DNA of 64,000 nucleotides, from the NCBI GenBank assembly GCA_021234155.1, contig JAJEKV010000377.1, positions 124,001 through 188,000 on the forward strand. Direction: 5' to 3'. This stretch comes from Isoetes taiwanensis. Taxonomy: Eukaryota; Streptophyta; Lycopodiopsida; Isoetales; Isoetaceae. This document shows, piece after piece, positions 22,207 through 34,091 of this stretch. How positions within the stretch are numbered: position 1 is the stretch's first letter; every line of letters begins with the position of its first letter. A model generated the notes under the pieces. It did no database searches and was not told the DNA's origin. It was given only the letters and a program-made list of their open reading frames with translations. A program made the translations under genes and the position numbers.

Positions 22207-22699
22207 ATAACCATAATCAGAACCAAATCATATTACCAACCTTATTCAAATACACATCGTAGAGCAAATAAAGCCACATGTCGTTTTTCACCGGCAAGGC
22301 GAGGACCCGGCGAAAGCAAAAGCACGAGAAAACTCATGAAAAAATAGTGCATCAACCACAAATGGCTGCGGGGTTTGTGTCGAGTTTACCAACGGCCACC
22401 ATGGGACCGAGCGAAGGCCATGAAAAACAACAAAAGTTAAAGCGAGCATGGCAAAGGCGAGCATGGTGCAAGACAGCAGGGACTAAGGAGGCAGGAGGAA
22501 AGCAGAAATTATTGAACAAGCGCCAATTGTAGGAGAAAGCATCAGGGGGAATTCGAAAAGGGTAAGCATCCTTGGTATTGAAGACGGGAAGTAAAGCATT
22601 AGATGGACTAGCAAAGCGGTCGACATGGTGAGGGCCCCATCGAGACTCAATCAAGCTAAAAGCCTCAGAGGAAAGGGAGAACTCATCAAACTTACAAAT

Positions 22700-23240
22700 C
22701 TTAGACAAATAGTCAGCCCACTCGTTTTCCTAGCGGGGAACGCTGCTTGGCTTCGAGTTGAATCCTATGGTGATAACGAAAATGAAAAGCTTCGATTAAA
22801 AGGATGGAGGGCTGGAGGCGAGAACCACCCTTTTGCAATAAGAACGCGACATTCTGATTATCACCACGAGCAACTACAATGGAGTTGAAGAGGAGGCTAG
22901 CAAAATGTTGCAACAATTGGAGTAGGGCAAACAACTCACGCCATGTCGAGGACTGAAGACACTCAGATGTGGTAAAAAGGCCATGAAAGGAGAGCACAGG
23001 TGTACCCGGAATCGACAACCAACCACCCCAACCTTCATTGCTAGCATCAAACCCGAGGGTGACTTTCGTGAGGAGAGGGGGCCAAAGAGGACAACGGTCA
23101 AACCTGAACACAATAGTCTGCCAAAGATACAGTTCATGACGTGAGAGGGGGGAAGCGAAAAGGAGGTGTCCCAAAGCTTCGAGTAGCGAAAGATCAAGTG
23201 AAGGCCGAGGTTAAAGGCGGCACCTGGATGGCCAAAAACT
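22700..23240 (-). pseudogene. RNase H domain of DIRS-like copy B
   Basis: The frame contains VTLGFDASNEGWGGWLS (first Asp), a WRELFALLQLL block (Glu) and VVARGDNQNVAFLLQKG (DNQ, third acidic residue), the normal RNase H order in DIRS elements. It removes RNA from the RNA-DNA hybrid during replication. It follows the RT directly in the element order. Confidence 0.8.
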
Positions 23241-24150
23241 AGACGCATAAAGAATGAATGACCCAGGAAGCGAAAGCAATCAAGCGTGGCAGAGACCATA
23301 GGTCAGACAAGCAAGTCGGAACAAAAGAAACATTGTAGCGACTTTTAGAGAGCGGAGATCGCGGAACAAACCATCTTTGAGCATCGGCGATGAAACCTAA
23401 AAAACAAGTCACGATGAGCAATGCGAAATCGACACTTTTCCGGGCCAGAAGAAACCCGGCTTGTTGTAGGTCACAAATAATCTGGATCACGAAGGGATTT
23501 TGGCGAGGATTGACCACGAAATAGGATATCATCAACATAGGGGAACAACGGATACCACGAGCACGCCACCTGCCGGCGGACCAATACCGAATGAGTTTGG
23601 TGAACACAAATGGAGGCGGCGAGTCAAAGGGGAGAACATTGAAGACAAAAACTCGACAGCCCAACGAAAAAACCAAGGAAAGAACGGTGAGGAGGCGGAT
23701 GGAACATGATGATAGCAGATTTCAAATCGGCGCAAAAGGAAATCGAGGTTTGCAAAGATGAGAAAGTAGGTCTAATGATTCATAGCGAAAAGGGGAGCGG
23801 ATAAAAAGGAGTTCAAGACAACAAATCTAAGATAAAGACGCCACTTGCCTTGACCTTTAGGGACCACCCAACGGGAAACGAAAGAAGGGACAAGAAGGCA
23901 CAAGGGAGGCGGCACCGGTCGCGGGAGGTCGAGAACGGCAGAACGAGCAAAATCGAGTTGGGTAAACAAGGACGAATGATTCTTTGCAAAAAGGGTTAGG
24001 CGGGGAATGAAAGTAAGCCAAAGCAAAAGCGATAACCAAAATCCAAATCGGTGAGCCTTTGTTGGGAGGAACAGAAGGACTGCCAAAAAGATAAAGCGGA
24101 CAAGAGGCGATTGAGGACGCTAGTAGATGATGCAAGAGAGTCACCAAGGC
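23240..24150 (-). pseudogene. Reverse transcriptase of DIRS-like copy B
   Basis: RT motifs are split over frames. VVPKGQGKWRLYLRF (fingers) with NSFLSAPL lies near 23800-23870. GCRVFVFNVLPF-PPPFVFTKL follows near 23610-23660. The active site YVDDILF reads at 23528-23539 in a frame different from the longest ORF. Frame changes near 23770, 23560 and 23300 make it inactive. Confidence 0.8.
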
Positions 24151-25499
24151 GATAGGATCAATGCGAGATGAGGAATGTGAGAGGAAAGCTAAAGTGCAAT
24201 CTGAAATAGCAACAAATCATATAAGAACAACAAGATAACAATGAAAGAAAACTCTGCAACAGCTCTAAAAATGCCCATTCTACATAGTTAATAGGGAAAG
24301 AATGCTTTGCTTATAACAATGACTAGAGTTTCGAAACCAGAAGGGGAGATGCATTCTTGGGGAATACATAATGAGAATGCCCAACAAAAAATTGCGATCA
24401 TGATCCACTATAGTAAAGAAATTTATCACGAGAAGGGAGCGGCCTAAGCCCAATTAATTAGAAGCGTTTTCCGATATGCCAATATCTATTTGAACAAACC
24501 CGGGTCCAGAGACCCCAAAGTTTGGAGAGAGAGAGTCAAAAAGAAATATGTCTTTGAATCGGATAGCTTGAACAACTTGTGCCAAAACCCGAGAACAACA
24601 ACCCTCTGGGACATTTTTTTAATCAACCACCCAACTTGCCTTTGCAAAGAAGGGACTAAGCACATGTGGGGAGAAAAAAAGGGGGCAAACCTCACCTATC
24701 ACAACCCTAGCAAGCCAAAACAAAGCGAGCATGGGAAACCCTTTGCCGACGAGAGATGCAAAAATGATGACAACAAGGAAGCTAGAAATAAAGGATCTCC
24801 TACCCAAGGCGCTAGCTAGCCTAAAAAGAAGGTAGTTAGGTGTAGCAAAACCAAACACTAGAGAACTCCATCAGCACGGTGACCCAAGAATGGTAATCTA
24901 TCATCTAAAGCTAACAACCAAGGCGATACAACCAAGTACTTAGATCCAACCGCGAGAACTTGAGATCTGAAGCGGGCAAGATAATTACAACTCTAAAGAG
25001 GCCATGGTCCAAAACCTAAGATGATTGAAAACCTAACCTTTCATCCCTAAATGATCGACCAAGCATGTCGTTGCAAGGAAGGGGAGATGCATATGCATAA
25101 AAAAGGGAAAAAAAAGCTATCATACAAGCGACAACCTAGAATCAAAGCAAATGCATATGTGGGAAAACACCATAAATAGAGTCGCAACAAAAGCCTACTA
25201 TGACAACAAATGGAAAGGAGCAATAAAAGGAATTCATAAAAGGTCAAAGAAGCCGGCCGGTAAGAGTCTAGAGTAGTGAAACAAAACACTAGAGAATTAT
25301 GTCAACTTCGGCCCGACAAGCTAACTTCTAATTGCATGCTCAATGCAACCAACCCGATACAACCAAGTACCTAGACCCAACCATTCTTAGAAAAGGCGTA
25401 GTAACAAGCCATCACAACTTTAAAGGGCAAACATGGTATCAAAAATTGTAATTTGTTGTATATATCAAGTCACAAAAATAATCAACGAAGACGATGCAG

Positions 25500-26654
25500 T
25501 TGGCCGTGCGATTTATAACCCATCAACCAAATACTCATATCGAGGGCGAGGGAAATATTGAGGTGTGATGGGAGGCTGGGGGGCTTGGTGGGAGGGAAGG
25601 AGAAGCGAGGGAGTGCCAAAGGGGTGTTGAAAAGCTGCCGCACGAGCAAAACATGTCTCAATTCTATGGTTATTACGACCCGCAGAATGTACAAAACAAT
25701 CGCGAGGGTACCGGGAAAGAGGAACAGTGGGGGCACGGGAACAGTGGATGAGAAGAAAAAGAAGTATTTGGAGCTTTTGTGGCAGAATTAGTCCGATGAT
25801 CGAGGCGGCCTTGGCGGGCTAATTTCAAGCGGCGGGAGTCATCAGCGGACAAAGATAAGCCTGAATGGTCAGCAAAGTCAAAAGCAACATCGTACCCTTC
25901 ACGATCAGCAATCAAAAAAAAAAAGAAATTTCATCATTTGTTGAGTTGCTATCTTACCCTCCTCAATGAGTTTCAAGACCGAGTCGGGCACCGCCGGAGA
26001 GAGAGAGAACAGGCGAGCATACAACTCCCGAAAACGGTCTTCCGTAGCAGCCAAAAACTCATACTGGTGCCGTGAAGAGTCCCGTTTGAAAGAGGGCAAG
26101 GTCCTAGCCGCCCGCTCTCGTACTTCTTCCCGCAAGGATTCGACAGCCTCGTGAATAGAAGACTGGGCTGAAAGAGACGTCTGCAAATCATTAATCTGGG
26201 CCATTTGTAATTGCAGGGATTGAAGGACCTGAGGCAATAAGAGTTCATATTGGGAGGGAGGCGCCACCGATGGGGCAGGTGGTGGAAAAGAAAACAACGG
26301 TGGAGCTGTATTTGAAGTTGCAGGAGCGGGAGTAGCCATGGGGGGAAAACCAACGGGTGGGGGAGGAGGAGCAGGAGTAGCGGTGGGCATAGCCGAAGAG
26401 GGAACAAAAGGTGGGACTGGAGGTGTGGGAATATGTAAAGGAGGTGTGGGAAAAAACGTTGAGGCTGTAAAGGCACCCCCAAATGGATTCGAGGAGGAAG
26501 AGGGGCCCAAGTTGCCCAAAGAACCCAAGGGAGCAGCTGTACTTGGAAGAACAGGTGGAGGAGCTGCGGGGGAAGAACGCGCTCGTCCGATGCCGGGTGC
26601 TTGGCAAGGCCGCACACGTTTCCCCGGCGTGCCCCGCAACCCCCGCGTACGCAT
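25500..26654 (-). pseudogene. DIRS-like gag-like ORF1, copy B
   Basis: The frame (26654-25905, 249 codons) has a Pro/Ser/Phe-rich N-terminal half followed by a helical region (QVLQSLQLQMAQINDLQTSL and ESLREEVRERAARTL). It ends in a shift at an A/T homopolymer near 25915. It continues in another frame through FADHSGLSLSADDSRR and then a nucleic-acid-binding knuckle: a C...NNHRIETC remnant near 25660-25700, shared with copy A. No membrane segments are present. Its role by position is the coat protein of the retrotransposon particle. Confidence 0.65.
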
Positions 26655-27182
26655 GGGGCGTGAACCAGTGCAACCTGCTGGTTGGCATCAGTCATCCTGA
26701 AACACAAAACTCCTTAGAACCAACAAGACATCAGAAAAAACGGGAACCGAGAAGACCAAGGGATAAAATTTGCAGAATTTTTATTTCCAACACAAACAAT
26801 GACAAAAGCACCGAGGTGCAAACCAAAAAATTGACAACTTTATGGCTAAAACATGGCCAGAGGACCAGTCGCTACAACGGAGCTTCTCTATGTGGGTACC
26901 AGGGTGCCATCACATCCGAACTGAGCAGGAGACAAGAGTGCAAGAGGGGTCGGTGAAGAAAGCGCCAAGGAAAGATAGGATCTGAGCGAAAGAAAGGAGC
27001 AAAACGAGGCAACTCGGATCTCAACCTCGGGCATAGGAGAAGCGTAGCATGCAATCGCGTGAAACGGTACTGCAACCGGAACTGGAACCTAGACGGCCGT
27101 TCGCCCCCGGCCCAACCAAAGCAAAAACAACCATGTCCCCTAGGCTAAAAAAACACCATATTAGGGACCTCCGGCTCAAAAG

Positions 27183-27521
27183 TTAGTTCCGAAAGCTGGC
27201 GGGGTGGCGGTAATAATCAATGCCAAAATCCACAGTGTCGATGGCATCATCCGGATAAGAGGAGAACCAAAGGCAATCAGGCATAAATGTCAAAGAAGAG
27301 GAAGATGTTGAGGCGTAACGATCGAGGGACCAAAACAAATGATTGAGGTTGAAAGCAACGCAAAGATTAGGGTCATGGCCCTCAAATGGAAAAGGTAGAA
27401 AAAATGCAGGGTCAGATGGAACAGGGACATTGGGCGGTATGACGGTAGGCAAAGGAGGGGGGGTACGCTCGGTATCAGTGGGGGGCAGAGTAAAGCTCCG
27501 GAGAGTAGACTGAGCACACAT
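27183..27521 (-). CDS. DIRS-like leader ORF, copy B (112 aa, unknown domain)
   Basis: The ATG at 27521 (MCAQSTLRSF) stands right after a pyrimidine-CAG acceptor-like site. A Pro-rich start leads into a compact block (PAFFLPFPFEGHDPNL, then NLNHLFWSLDR and DCLWFSSYPDDAIDTVDFGIDYY). The equivalent block in copy A is open and nearly identical although most of copy A is broken. I do not recognise the fold. It may be the N-terminus of the gag-like protein joined by splicing, or a separate accessory protein. Confidence 0.5.
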   Translation of the reverse strand: MCAQSTLRSFTLPPTDTERTPPPLPTVIPPNVPVPSDPAFFLPFPFEGHDPNLCVAFNLNHLFWSLDRYASTSSSSLTFMPDCLWFSSYPDDAIDTVDFGIDYYRHPASFRN

Positions 27522-29070
27522 GGTCACTGAAAGAAGAAAAGGGGGTAAGAACCACATGAACAAACCGAAACCTTATTGGAAAACAACATAGAAAGGAAAA
27601 AGAACCAAACAAACAACAAGAAACACACCAATGACAACCGCCGAAACAGAAAACGAGTTGAAACAAAACCCAACCGACCCTATCTAGGCAATGAGTGAGA
27701 GTATATAAAAATGGAAAAGATAAGTGGGTGTAGATGTGTGAAAAAGAAATGTGACGAATAATGGTGATGATAAGTGTATGATATAAATGAAACGAACGTG
27801 AAAGAAAATGATCATGTGTATATGGCAATGTTGTGTATGTGAGGGGTTGATGGAAAAAAAAATGTCTGAAAAATACTGAATATATTAATGGAGTTAAATG
27901 TGTGAGTAATGTGAAAAGCAAGTGCAATACTGAATATATTAATGGAGTTAAATGTGTGAGTAATGTGAAAAGCAAGTGCAGTAGAGATAATGTATGTGTC
28001 ATGGATGTTATGGGAATGTATATGTGTGAAGTTACAAAGTGTGTAGATAAAATGTAAGGAGTGTGAAAAAATATGCAAAAAAGGTCATGAGATCATCCAG
28101 AGAACTTGCAAAAAACAAAACCAAACCCTATCTAACAATACACAAGCACCATAGACCTTGAAAAACCAACATCACTACCTTACATCCCAAACATACAAAT
28201 AAAGCCATGCCATAAACAAGAACCCTGGCCTAGATGCAAAGAAAACCAAACTTGAAACCCATCTAAGAAGAAAAACGTAAAAGAAAACATAAAGAAAGGG
28301 GCAACGGGATACTGGGACCCGGGAACCCGGGACAACCCGACTTCGTCGGGATACTCCCTCCCGGTATCCCCCGGTGAAGATACAGCCAGATCCGGCGGCC
28401 GAAGGGAGTAGGGAAAAAGCAAACCTGGGACTCCGGCCATGGAAGACTCGAATTGGGTTTGCAGAGGAATGAGAGGGGACGAAACACTTGCAGGAGGGAA
28501 CAAGATAAGAAACCCATGGGCCAGCTACAAAGGAGAGCAGAGAGCAGCCGGAACCAGGACAGATGTGGAAAAGCATGACGAATCCAATCAGAGCAAATGA
28601 ACAGATCCTAACCTGGAATGGGAAGGTTCGAAACAATAGGCAGACCGAAGATAAGCATCCCGTCAGGTCAAAAGCGAAAATCGAAAAACCGAACCATGAA
28701 CAAATGGGAGGAATATGGCTTAATCCGGAGGGGAAGGATAGAAGAGGACGGGTCGAAACGATAGAGCGGTATAATAGAAACCATAGCGAATCGAGAAATT
28801 AGGAAAGGCTAGAAGCGCATTTGTTGTGGAAATTTTGGCTGGAGAAGAATGATGGGGCGAGAAATGGACGGAGAGGAGAGAAGGGTCAGCAATCTCACAC
28901 TGAGAGTAATTAAAGGTACAAAGCGGGAGAACAAGCCAAGCATGCGTAAATATTAGTTTTAGGGGATCGGGACTGCAAGAATACCGTGATGCTTAAAACG
29001 GCGGTCCCGGAAAGCCCAATCCTTTTGGAGCAGGTAGAGAGCAGTACCTGAATGAAAGAATAGGCTGTAG
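27522..29070 (-). other. DIRS-like leader region, copy B
   Basis: Non-coding by my reading. It is inverse-complementary to 15358-16887 of copy A with few differences and includes the 57-bp tandem pair. Long low-complexity frames (His/Thr/Phe-rich) arise from its CA/TTC composition. Confidence 0.6.
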
Positions 29071-29280
29071 GGAAACACTGGAACAAAGAGAATTCAGCTC
29101 AAGGGAAACGCCGATGAGGATTGCTTGGAAGTCACAGGGATATATAGCAGACAGGGCTAAAGAAATCATGGGCCAAAGAAAGCTCAGGCTAAAGATGACT
29201 CCTACGTCCAGAATAGCATGACGCCAAAACAGACGTCCCTTTCCCCAGAATGATGGTTCTCTTCTATATAAGAAGGGAAC

Positions 29281-29315
29281 CTTTGTAAAACAACAATTAT
29301 TGTTGTTTTACAAAG
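29281..29315. repeat. Perfect 35-bp palindrome at the DIRS-like left end
   Basis: CTTTGTAAAACAACAAT, one T, then its exact reverse complement. It lies at the point where the terminal hairpin repeat meets the 33-base outer end (29299-29331), which is repeated inversely at 21170-21203. Confidence 0.9.
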
Positions 29316-29331
29316 GACCTTTCCCTAGAAT

Positions 29332-29586
29332 ATCCCCAAATGGGATTGATGGAAAGAATTATCACAAAGCGGATATAACTCGTAAGTGTCAAGGATTGTA
29401 CTAAAAACTACCACTCCAATCTTCCCTACCCCTGGATTACTATAGGAAAAACCATCTTCGTCCAGGCTTAGATACTATATGGAGTTAAGAGCCAATTCCA
29501 AGCAACAAGAACTTAGGAGAAAACCCCGCTGAAGACGAAGATCCTCCATCCAACATCCTGATAGATGTCGGACAGGTCATAAACCC
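29332..29586. other. No supported feature
   Basis: Flank between the DIRS-like element and the LINE fragment. Probably the 3' part of the LINE copy that follows on the minus strand, but no motif shows this. Confidence 0.4.
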
Positions 29587-30547
29587 TTACTGCAGATCCA
29601 GATCCCAGTTACATTTGAAAAATGAATAGAATCCCCTTATACTGCCAATTCTATCCAAGTTCTTGTTATAATTGCGGCCAAACTTCCTGTGGTGGGAGGC
29701 CATGAGGGCTACCTCCATGTTGAAGTTGTTCTGAATTCTTGTTACTGAAGCGGTCAGTCCTCCAAGAGCTACACCACATCGGTGTTTCCAAATGCACCAC
29801 AATGATATATTGGTTAAAGTGAGTTGAATAATATCTGCACCTATACTGGCTAGAATGGCCGGCCGACAAGGACTTACAAGACCAGAGGTTAACCTTCTTT
29901 CGGATCCTTTCTATAATTGGCGCCCAAAGACCTTTTAGATTTTCTCCAAGATTAAGTGGCATACCCAACAACTTAGTCGTCTCTGTAGCTGCCACTATAT
30001 GATAATTCCATGCCCTGACCCTTGTATCAATGTCTTCTTCAAAAGGCCATATTACATCACATTTAGCGTGATTCAGCCCAATCCCCGATATGGAGTAAAA
30101 AGAATTTAAAACCTGTTGAAAGGCAGGAAAACTCCCATCATCGTACCTTAAGAAAAGAAAGGTATCATCTGCATATTGCATAATAGTCAGATTTAGATTA
30201 GAACCTGGAAGAAGTAACCCATTCAGCAATCCCCTCGTCATCAAGCTTTTCACCATACAGGTTAAGAGATACGCCATGATTATAAAAAGGTAAGGAGCAA
30301 GGGGACACCCCTGCCTAATCCCCTTTCTGAGCTCAAAGAGACCAGTCGGCTGACCATTAACCAGAACAGATGCTGATGCCATCTTGTTCAAACCCATAAC
30401 TAACTCTATAAAGTTTATTTCAAAGCCCATATGAGCCATCACATTTTTTAGCCCACTCCACCTAAGAGAGTCATAGGCTCTACGAAAATTCAGCTTCAGC
30501 ATTACACAATTCTGGCGAGAAGACTTATGCCGAGCAATGTTGGCCAT
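29587..30547 (-). pseudogene. L1-type LINE reverse transcriptase fragment
   Basis: A 293-codon frame starting inside the RT palm: LKLNFRRAYDSLRW (palm A, Asp replaced by Asn), GIRQGCPLAPYLFIIMAYLL, and the active site YADDTFLFLRYDD near 30165. These are followed by the thumb and a WAPIIERIRKKVNLW block; after about 29870 the frame is shifted. It is the plant L1 type and differs from the LINEs at 0-4.7 kb. It lacks the endonuclease and the N-terminal RT. Confidence 0.85.
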
Positions 30548-30599
30548 TATTACTAGTATAAAAGAACAGGTTCTACCAGAACCCTGAACAAGTGGGACA

Positions 30600-31215
30600 G
30601 ATGGGGCCAGCCATACAGCTCTGCTTCGTAACTGTTATTCTGCATCGCATAAAGTGACTTCCAACTTGCAGTCACCCGTAATCGAATGGAAGTGTCTCAG
30701 TATGTGGTAGTGGGAAACTCTATGCCCAGGTACTTGTAAGTGTAACGTCACCTGCACATTTTGCCCCTAATAAGTGAAGGAGTGAAGCCTTGGCTAGCGC
30801 AAATATGAGATAAGCAAGACCTTAGTCTTGGCCAAATTGACCCTCATTCTAGTGGTCCGACAGAAACTATCTAGGGCATGTAGCTGCTGCCGCATGGCAT
30901 TCGTGTTGTGGGATAGGAGGTCCACATCATTTGCGTATATGAGCTACCTAATGATCTGATGCACAAGCTGAGCTCCATCACCCCCGTGGTCAGCAAGCCA
31001 CCCCCTCCAATTGGTCAATGTAGAGACCAAACAATGTTGGGGAGAGCGGGCATCCCTGGCAGACATCAATACTACTATTAACAGGTTGTCCTGACAGTCG
31101 ACCAGAGTATATCTCATAGAGTCTGTACCGCATTTTGCAAGTCTTCAGGGGCTTCCAACTGTCTTAGTCTTTCCCACAACTTTTCTCTAGGCACAGTGTC
31201 AAAGGAATGTGGTGA
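30600..31215 (-). pseudogene. Decayed LINE RT fragment, same family as 1-3797
   Basis: No long frame survives, but a three-frame reading gives in order FDTVPREKLWERLRQL, a CQGCPLSPTLFGLYIDQLEG block near 31010-31060, then LIYANDVDLLS (the YADD box with Asp changed to Asn) near 30930 and RTTRMRVNLAKTKVL near 30830. These match QGCPLSPTLFGIYIDQLE and ATKMQVNLNKTKILIFG of the LINE at the window start. The fragment abuts the Copia element at 31216. Confidence 0.75.
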
Positions 31216-31830
31216 CTTATGTCAGCAGCGCCAAAACGTCGAAAGAAGCTTGGGAACATCTAGTTGGTATGTATGAACCTCAAGATGCATGTACCAAACT
31301 TTTTCTAAGAAAATGATTTTATAAATCTCTCCAAATGATAGAAAATCAAAGCGTGGCCAAATTCATCAATGAATTCAAGACACTTTTGGAGCAACTCGCC
31401 GCAGTTGGCTCTCCAATTCAAGATTCCGATGCAATGATGATCCTCCTAGGAAGTTTGCCTTCTTCCTATGATACTTTTATACAATCTATAGGCACTGCAG
31501 CCGTCTCTAATATTATGTCACTACAATCCACCATAGCCATGCTTCTTCAAGAAGAAACTAGAAGAAAGTCATTGAAACTTCTAATGATGGGGTTGTTGCT
31601 TTATACTCAAGCAACAAGCAGTCAAACTATGGAGGCAACCCCAAGTTTTGACCCAATTCACGATCCAGTTCGTCCTTCAATCATCAATCCTTCAACAAGG
31701 ATGATGCAAGCAAAGGATTCAATAAGAAGCCCATGAATTGCAAATTAACATACAATTATTGTGGAAAACTAAACTATTATGGCAAAGATTGTCACACTCG
31801 ACTTACAAAAGAGCGTAACAAGGCAAACGT
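31216..31830 (+). pseudogene. Copia gag (UBN2-type) fragment
   Basis: Starts with SSAKTSKEAWEHLVGMYE, then a stop, then VAKFINEFKTLLEQLAAVGSP and LLGSLPSSYDTFIQSI, typical of the plant Copia gag/UBN2 fold. A nucleocapsid knuckle near 31745-31795 reads YNYCGKLNYYGKDCHTR; the first Cys of the CCHC pattern is replaced by Tyr. Confidence 0.85.
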
Positions 31831-33300
31831 GATCATCAATGATCATCAAGAAAGGTTATGTGTCTCACAAGTTTCATGTTTCTGTGACTAACCATTCTAG
31901 TGGTTGGTTTTTAGTTTCAGCATGCCCTGCTCATATGACTCCACACAGTGATTCTTTTGTCACATATCAAAAGATGCCACCTGGCCAGATTGTTCTCTTA
32001 AGAGATGATAATCCCCTCAGTATCGAAGGACAAGGCAAAGTTTCGGTGCAAATGCCCGATGGATCCACCAAAACAATACATGATGTATTACATGTACCCC
32101 ATTTGACCAAGAACTTGCTCTCAGTTAGCAAGATTTATGTTGGCTTAAAAGTCCAATTTGGCATCAATGAGTGCCAACTTCAAGATTCTCATGGACGCAA
32201 ACTTGCTCAAGGCATACGCGAAGGAAGTCTCTATAAATTCCCGCTTTCTGATGTGCCTCAACACTCTTCCAATGCAGTGACCACCACTTCCAATGATGTT
32301 TTATCAATGGCACTTACAATTGGGGCATGCTGGACTGCATGCTTGAAGCAACTCCACTCCAAGAAGATGGTTGAGATTTCAATATTCAACCAAATACCAG
32401 TTTGCCAGTATGTGAAGCATGTATAATTGGCAAGCACCATCGGTTACCTTTTCTCAACTTGACTTGGTACACACTGACATTGGTGAGTCCGAAATACTTT
32501 CTGATAATGGCTGTAAATATTTCATCACATTTATTGATGATTATTCTAGATACACCACGGTGTATTTTCTTAAAAAGAAATCTGCAGCTTTAGAATCTTT
32601 CAAAGAATACAAAGCTCTAGCTGAAAACCAACTTGGAAGAACCATCAAATGTCTCAGATCTGATAATGGTGGTGAATATATCTCCAAGGCGTTCACAAGT
32701 TTCTGTGCACAACATGGAATTGACAGAAATTTGACGGGCCCATACTCTCCTCAACAAAATGGTGTAGCCGAGAGAAAGAATCGCACTCTTGCTAAAAGTG
32801 CAAGAAGTATGTTGCATTTGAGTCAACTTCCTCATTATTTTTGGGCCGAAGCTCTAGCAACAGCTACCTATATTCAAAATCGATTGCCCACACAAGCATT
32901 GCGAGATCAAACTCCATATGCAACTTGGATTGGTACTCAACCAACATTATCCCATCTAAAAGTGTTTGGTTGTATTGGATATGTGCATGTACCTAAACAA
33001 AAACGAAGAAAATGGGAGGACTATAGTATCAAGTGTATCATTGTTGGCTACAGTATGTCTGCCAAGGCATATCGTATGTACAAACCCCTTATCAAGAAGG
33101 TTTTCATCTCTCGAGATATTACATTTATTAAAGATACCTTCTGGAATCTGAGAGATGTATCTCCTACATCTTGGTGCCAAGGCCCTTGGCAAGTCCTCTA
33201 TCCTCCAATATCTCCTCTCACTCAGGATGATAACATGCAACTCAATCCTCCAATTATTTGTCATAGTTCCAGAGGAAGCCCCAATAAACATCAACACTGA
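31831..33300 (+). pseudogene. Copia protease and integrase
   Basis: The protease end is recognisable by GWFLVSACPAHMT (usual form W-x-D-S-G-A-(S/T)-H-M, so the catalytic Asp is lost), then DGSTKTIHDVLHVPHLTKNL. The GAG-pre-integrase region is broken near 32400. Integrase core: HTDIGES... (first Asp), RSDNGGEY (second Asp), NGVAERKNRTL (Glu), then WAEALATATYIQNRLPT and the GxxGYVHVPKQKRRKW end. It has a long clean frame (32419-33300) although it is part of a dead element. Confidence 0.9.
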
Positions 33301-34048
33301 AGATCTTGCTCCCGAAATTATGCAAGATGAAGATGTTCAAGATGCCCAACCAATCACCTCGAGTGACGAAGCCCCTGATCATGTGCAACAATTTACGGAT
33401 AGCCCACTTCCTCTAGTGGCATCCCCAAGTACAAGTCGATATGGTCGAAAATGTACTCCGCCTTTGAAGGCTATGGAGTCTTCCATGCAAACACTAAAGA
33501 AGCATTTTGCTATGCCCATAGTTGGTGATCCATTGACTCTTAAAGATGCATTATCAGATCCAAATTCCAAAGCATGGCATGATGTTATGGCTTCTGAGTA
33601 TGACTCTCTCATGAAGAATCAAACATGGACCTTGCAACCACTCCCACCAGGGCATAAGGCAATTGGTTGTAAGTGGCTCTTAAACATAAATACAAACCTG
33701 ATGGACCCATTGATCGTTCTTGATATCTTCTCTCCTGTTGTCAAAATGACATCCATCAAAACTCTCCTCACACTTGCTGCTGCTCAAGATATATGCACAT
33801 CCATCAACTGGATGTTAAAGACTGCATTTCTTCATGATAACTTGGAAGAAGATATCTTCATGAAACAACCTGAAGGTCTTCATAGTAACTTGGAAGAAGA
33901 TATCTTCATGAAACAACCTGAAGGATATGTTCAACTCGGACAAGAGACTTTAGTATGCAAGTTACATAAGTCTTTATATGGCCTCAAGCAGTCTCCACGA
34001 GCATGGTATCAATGGATTGACACCTTTCTCAAGTCACATAGCTATGAG
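33301..34048 (+). pseudogene. Copia reverse transcriptase, N-terminal part
   Basis: Linker Pro/Asp-rich, then WHDVMASEYDSLMKNQTW, GCKWLLNIN, FSPVVKMTSIKTLLTLAA, KTAFLHDNLEEDIFMKQPEG, and VCKLHKSLYGLKQSPRAWY. A 48-bp tandem duplication (33830-33877 and 33878-33925) repeats the NLEEDIFMKQPEG segment in frame. The sequence ends before YVDD. Confidence 0.9.
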
Positions 34049-34091
34049 CAAGGGGGAGCAGAGCGTCGTATATGTTCTGGGAGCGTCACAG

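Larger units (their letters stand above)
21170..29331 (-). mobile_element. DIRS-like retrotransposon, copy B (all domains present, frames broken)
   Basis: Order on the minus strand: terminal sequence (29331-29071), leader, leader ORF (27521-27183), gag-like ORF1 (26654-25500), spacer, RT (24150-23240), RNase H (23240-22700) and tyrosine recombinase (22206-21200). This RT-RH-YR order without a DDE integrase defines YR retrotransposons (DIRS order). I see no methyltransferase domain. A segment after the recombinase (21170-21203) is the inverse complement of the extreme left end (29299-29331), as in the internal complementary region of DIRS elements, and is followed by the right terminal repeat. 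Such elements replicate through a circle inserted by the recombinase. Confidence 0.8.
31216..34048 (+). mobile_element. Copia (Ty1) LTR retrotransposon, truncated at both ends, no LTRs
   Basis: Domain order gag, zinc knuckle, protease region, integrase, RT identifies Ty1/Copia. It begins in the middle of gag next to a LINE fragment and stops inside the RT, before the YVDD active site, at the chromovirus remnant. Neither LTR nor RNase H is present. The frames are broken in several places. Confidence 0.9.
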
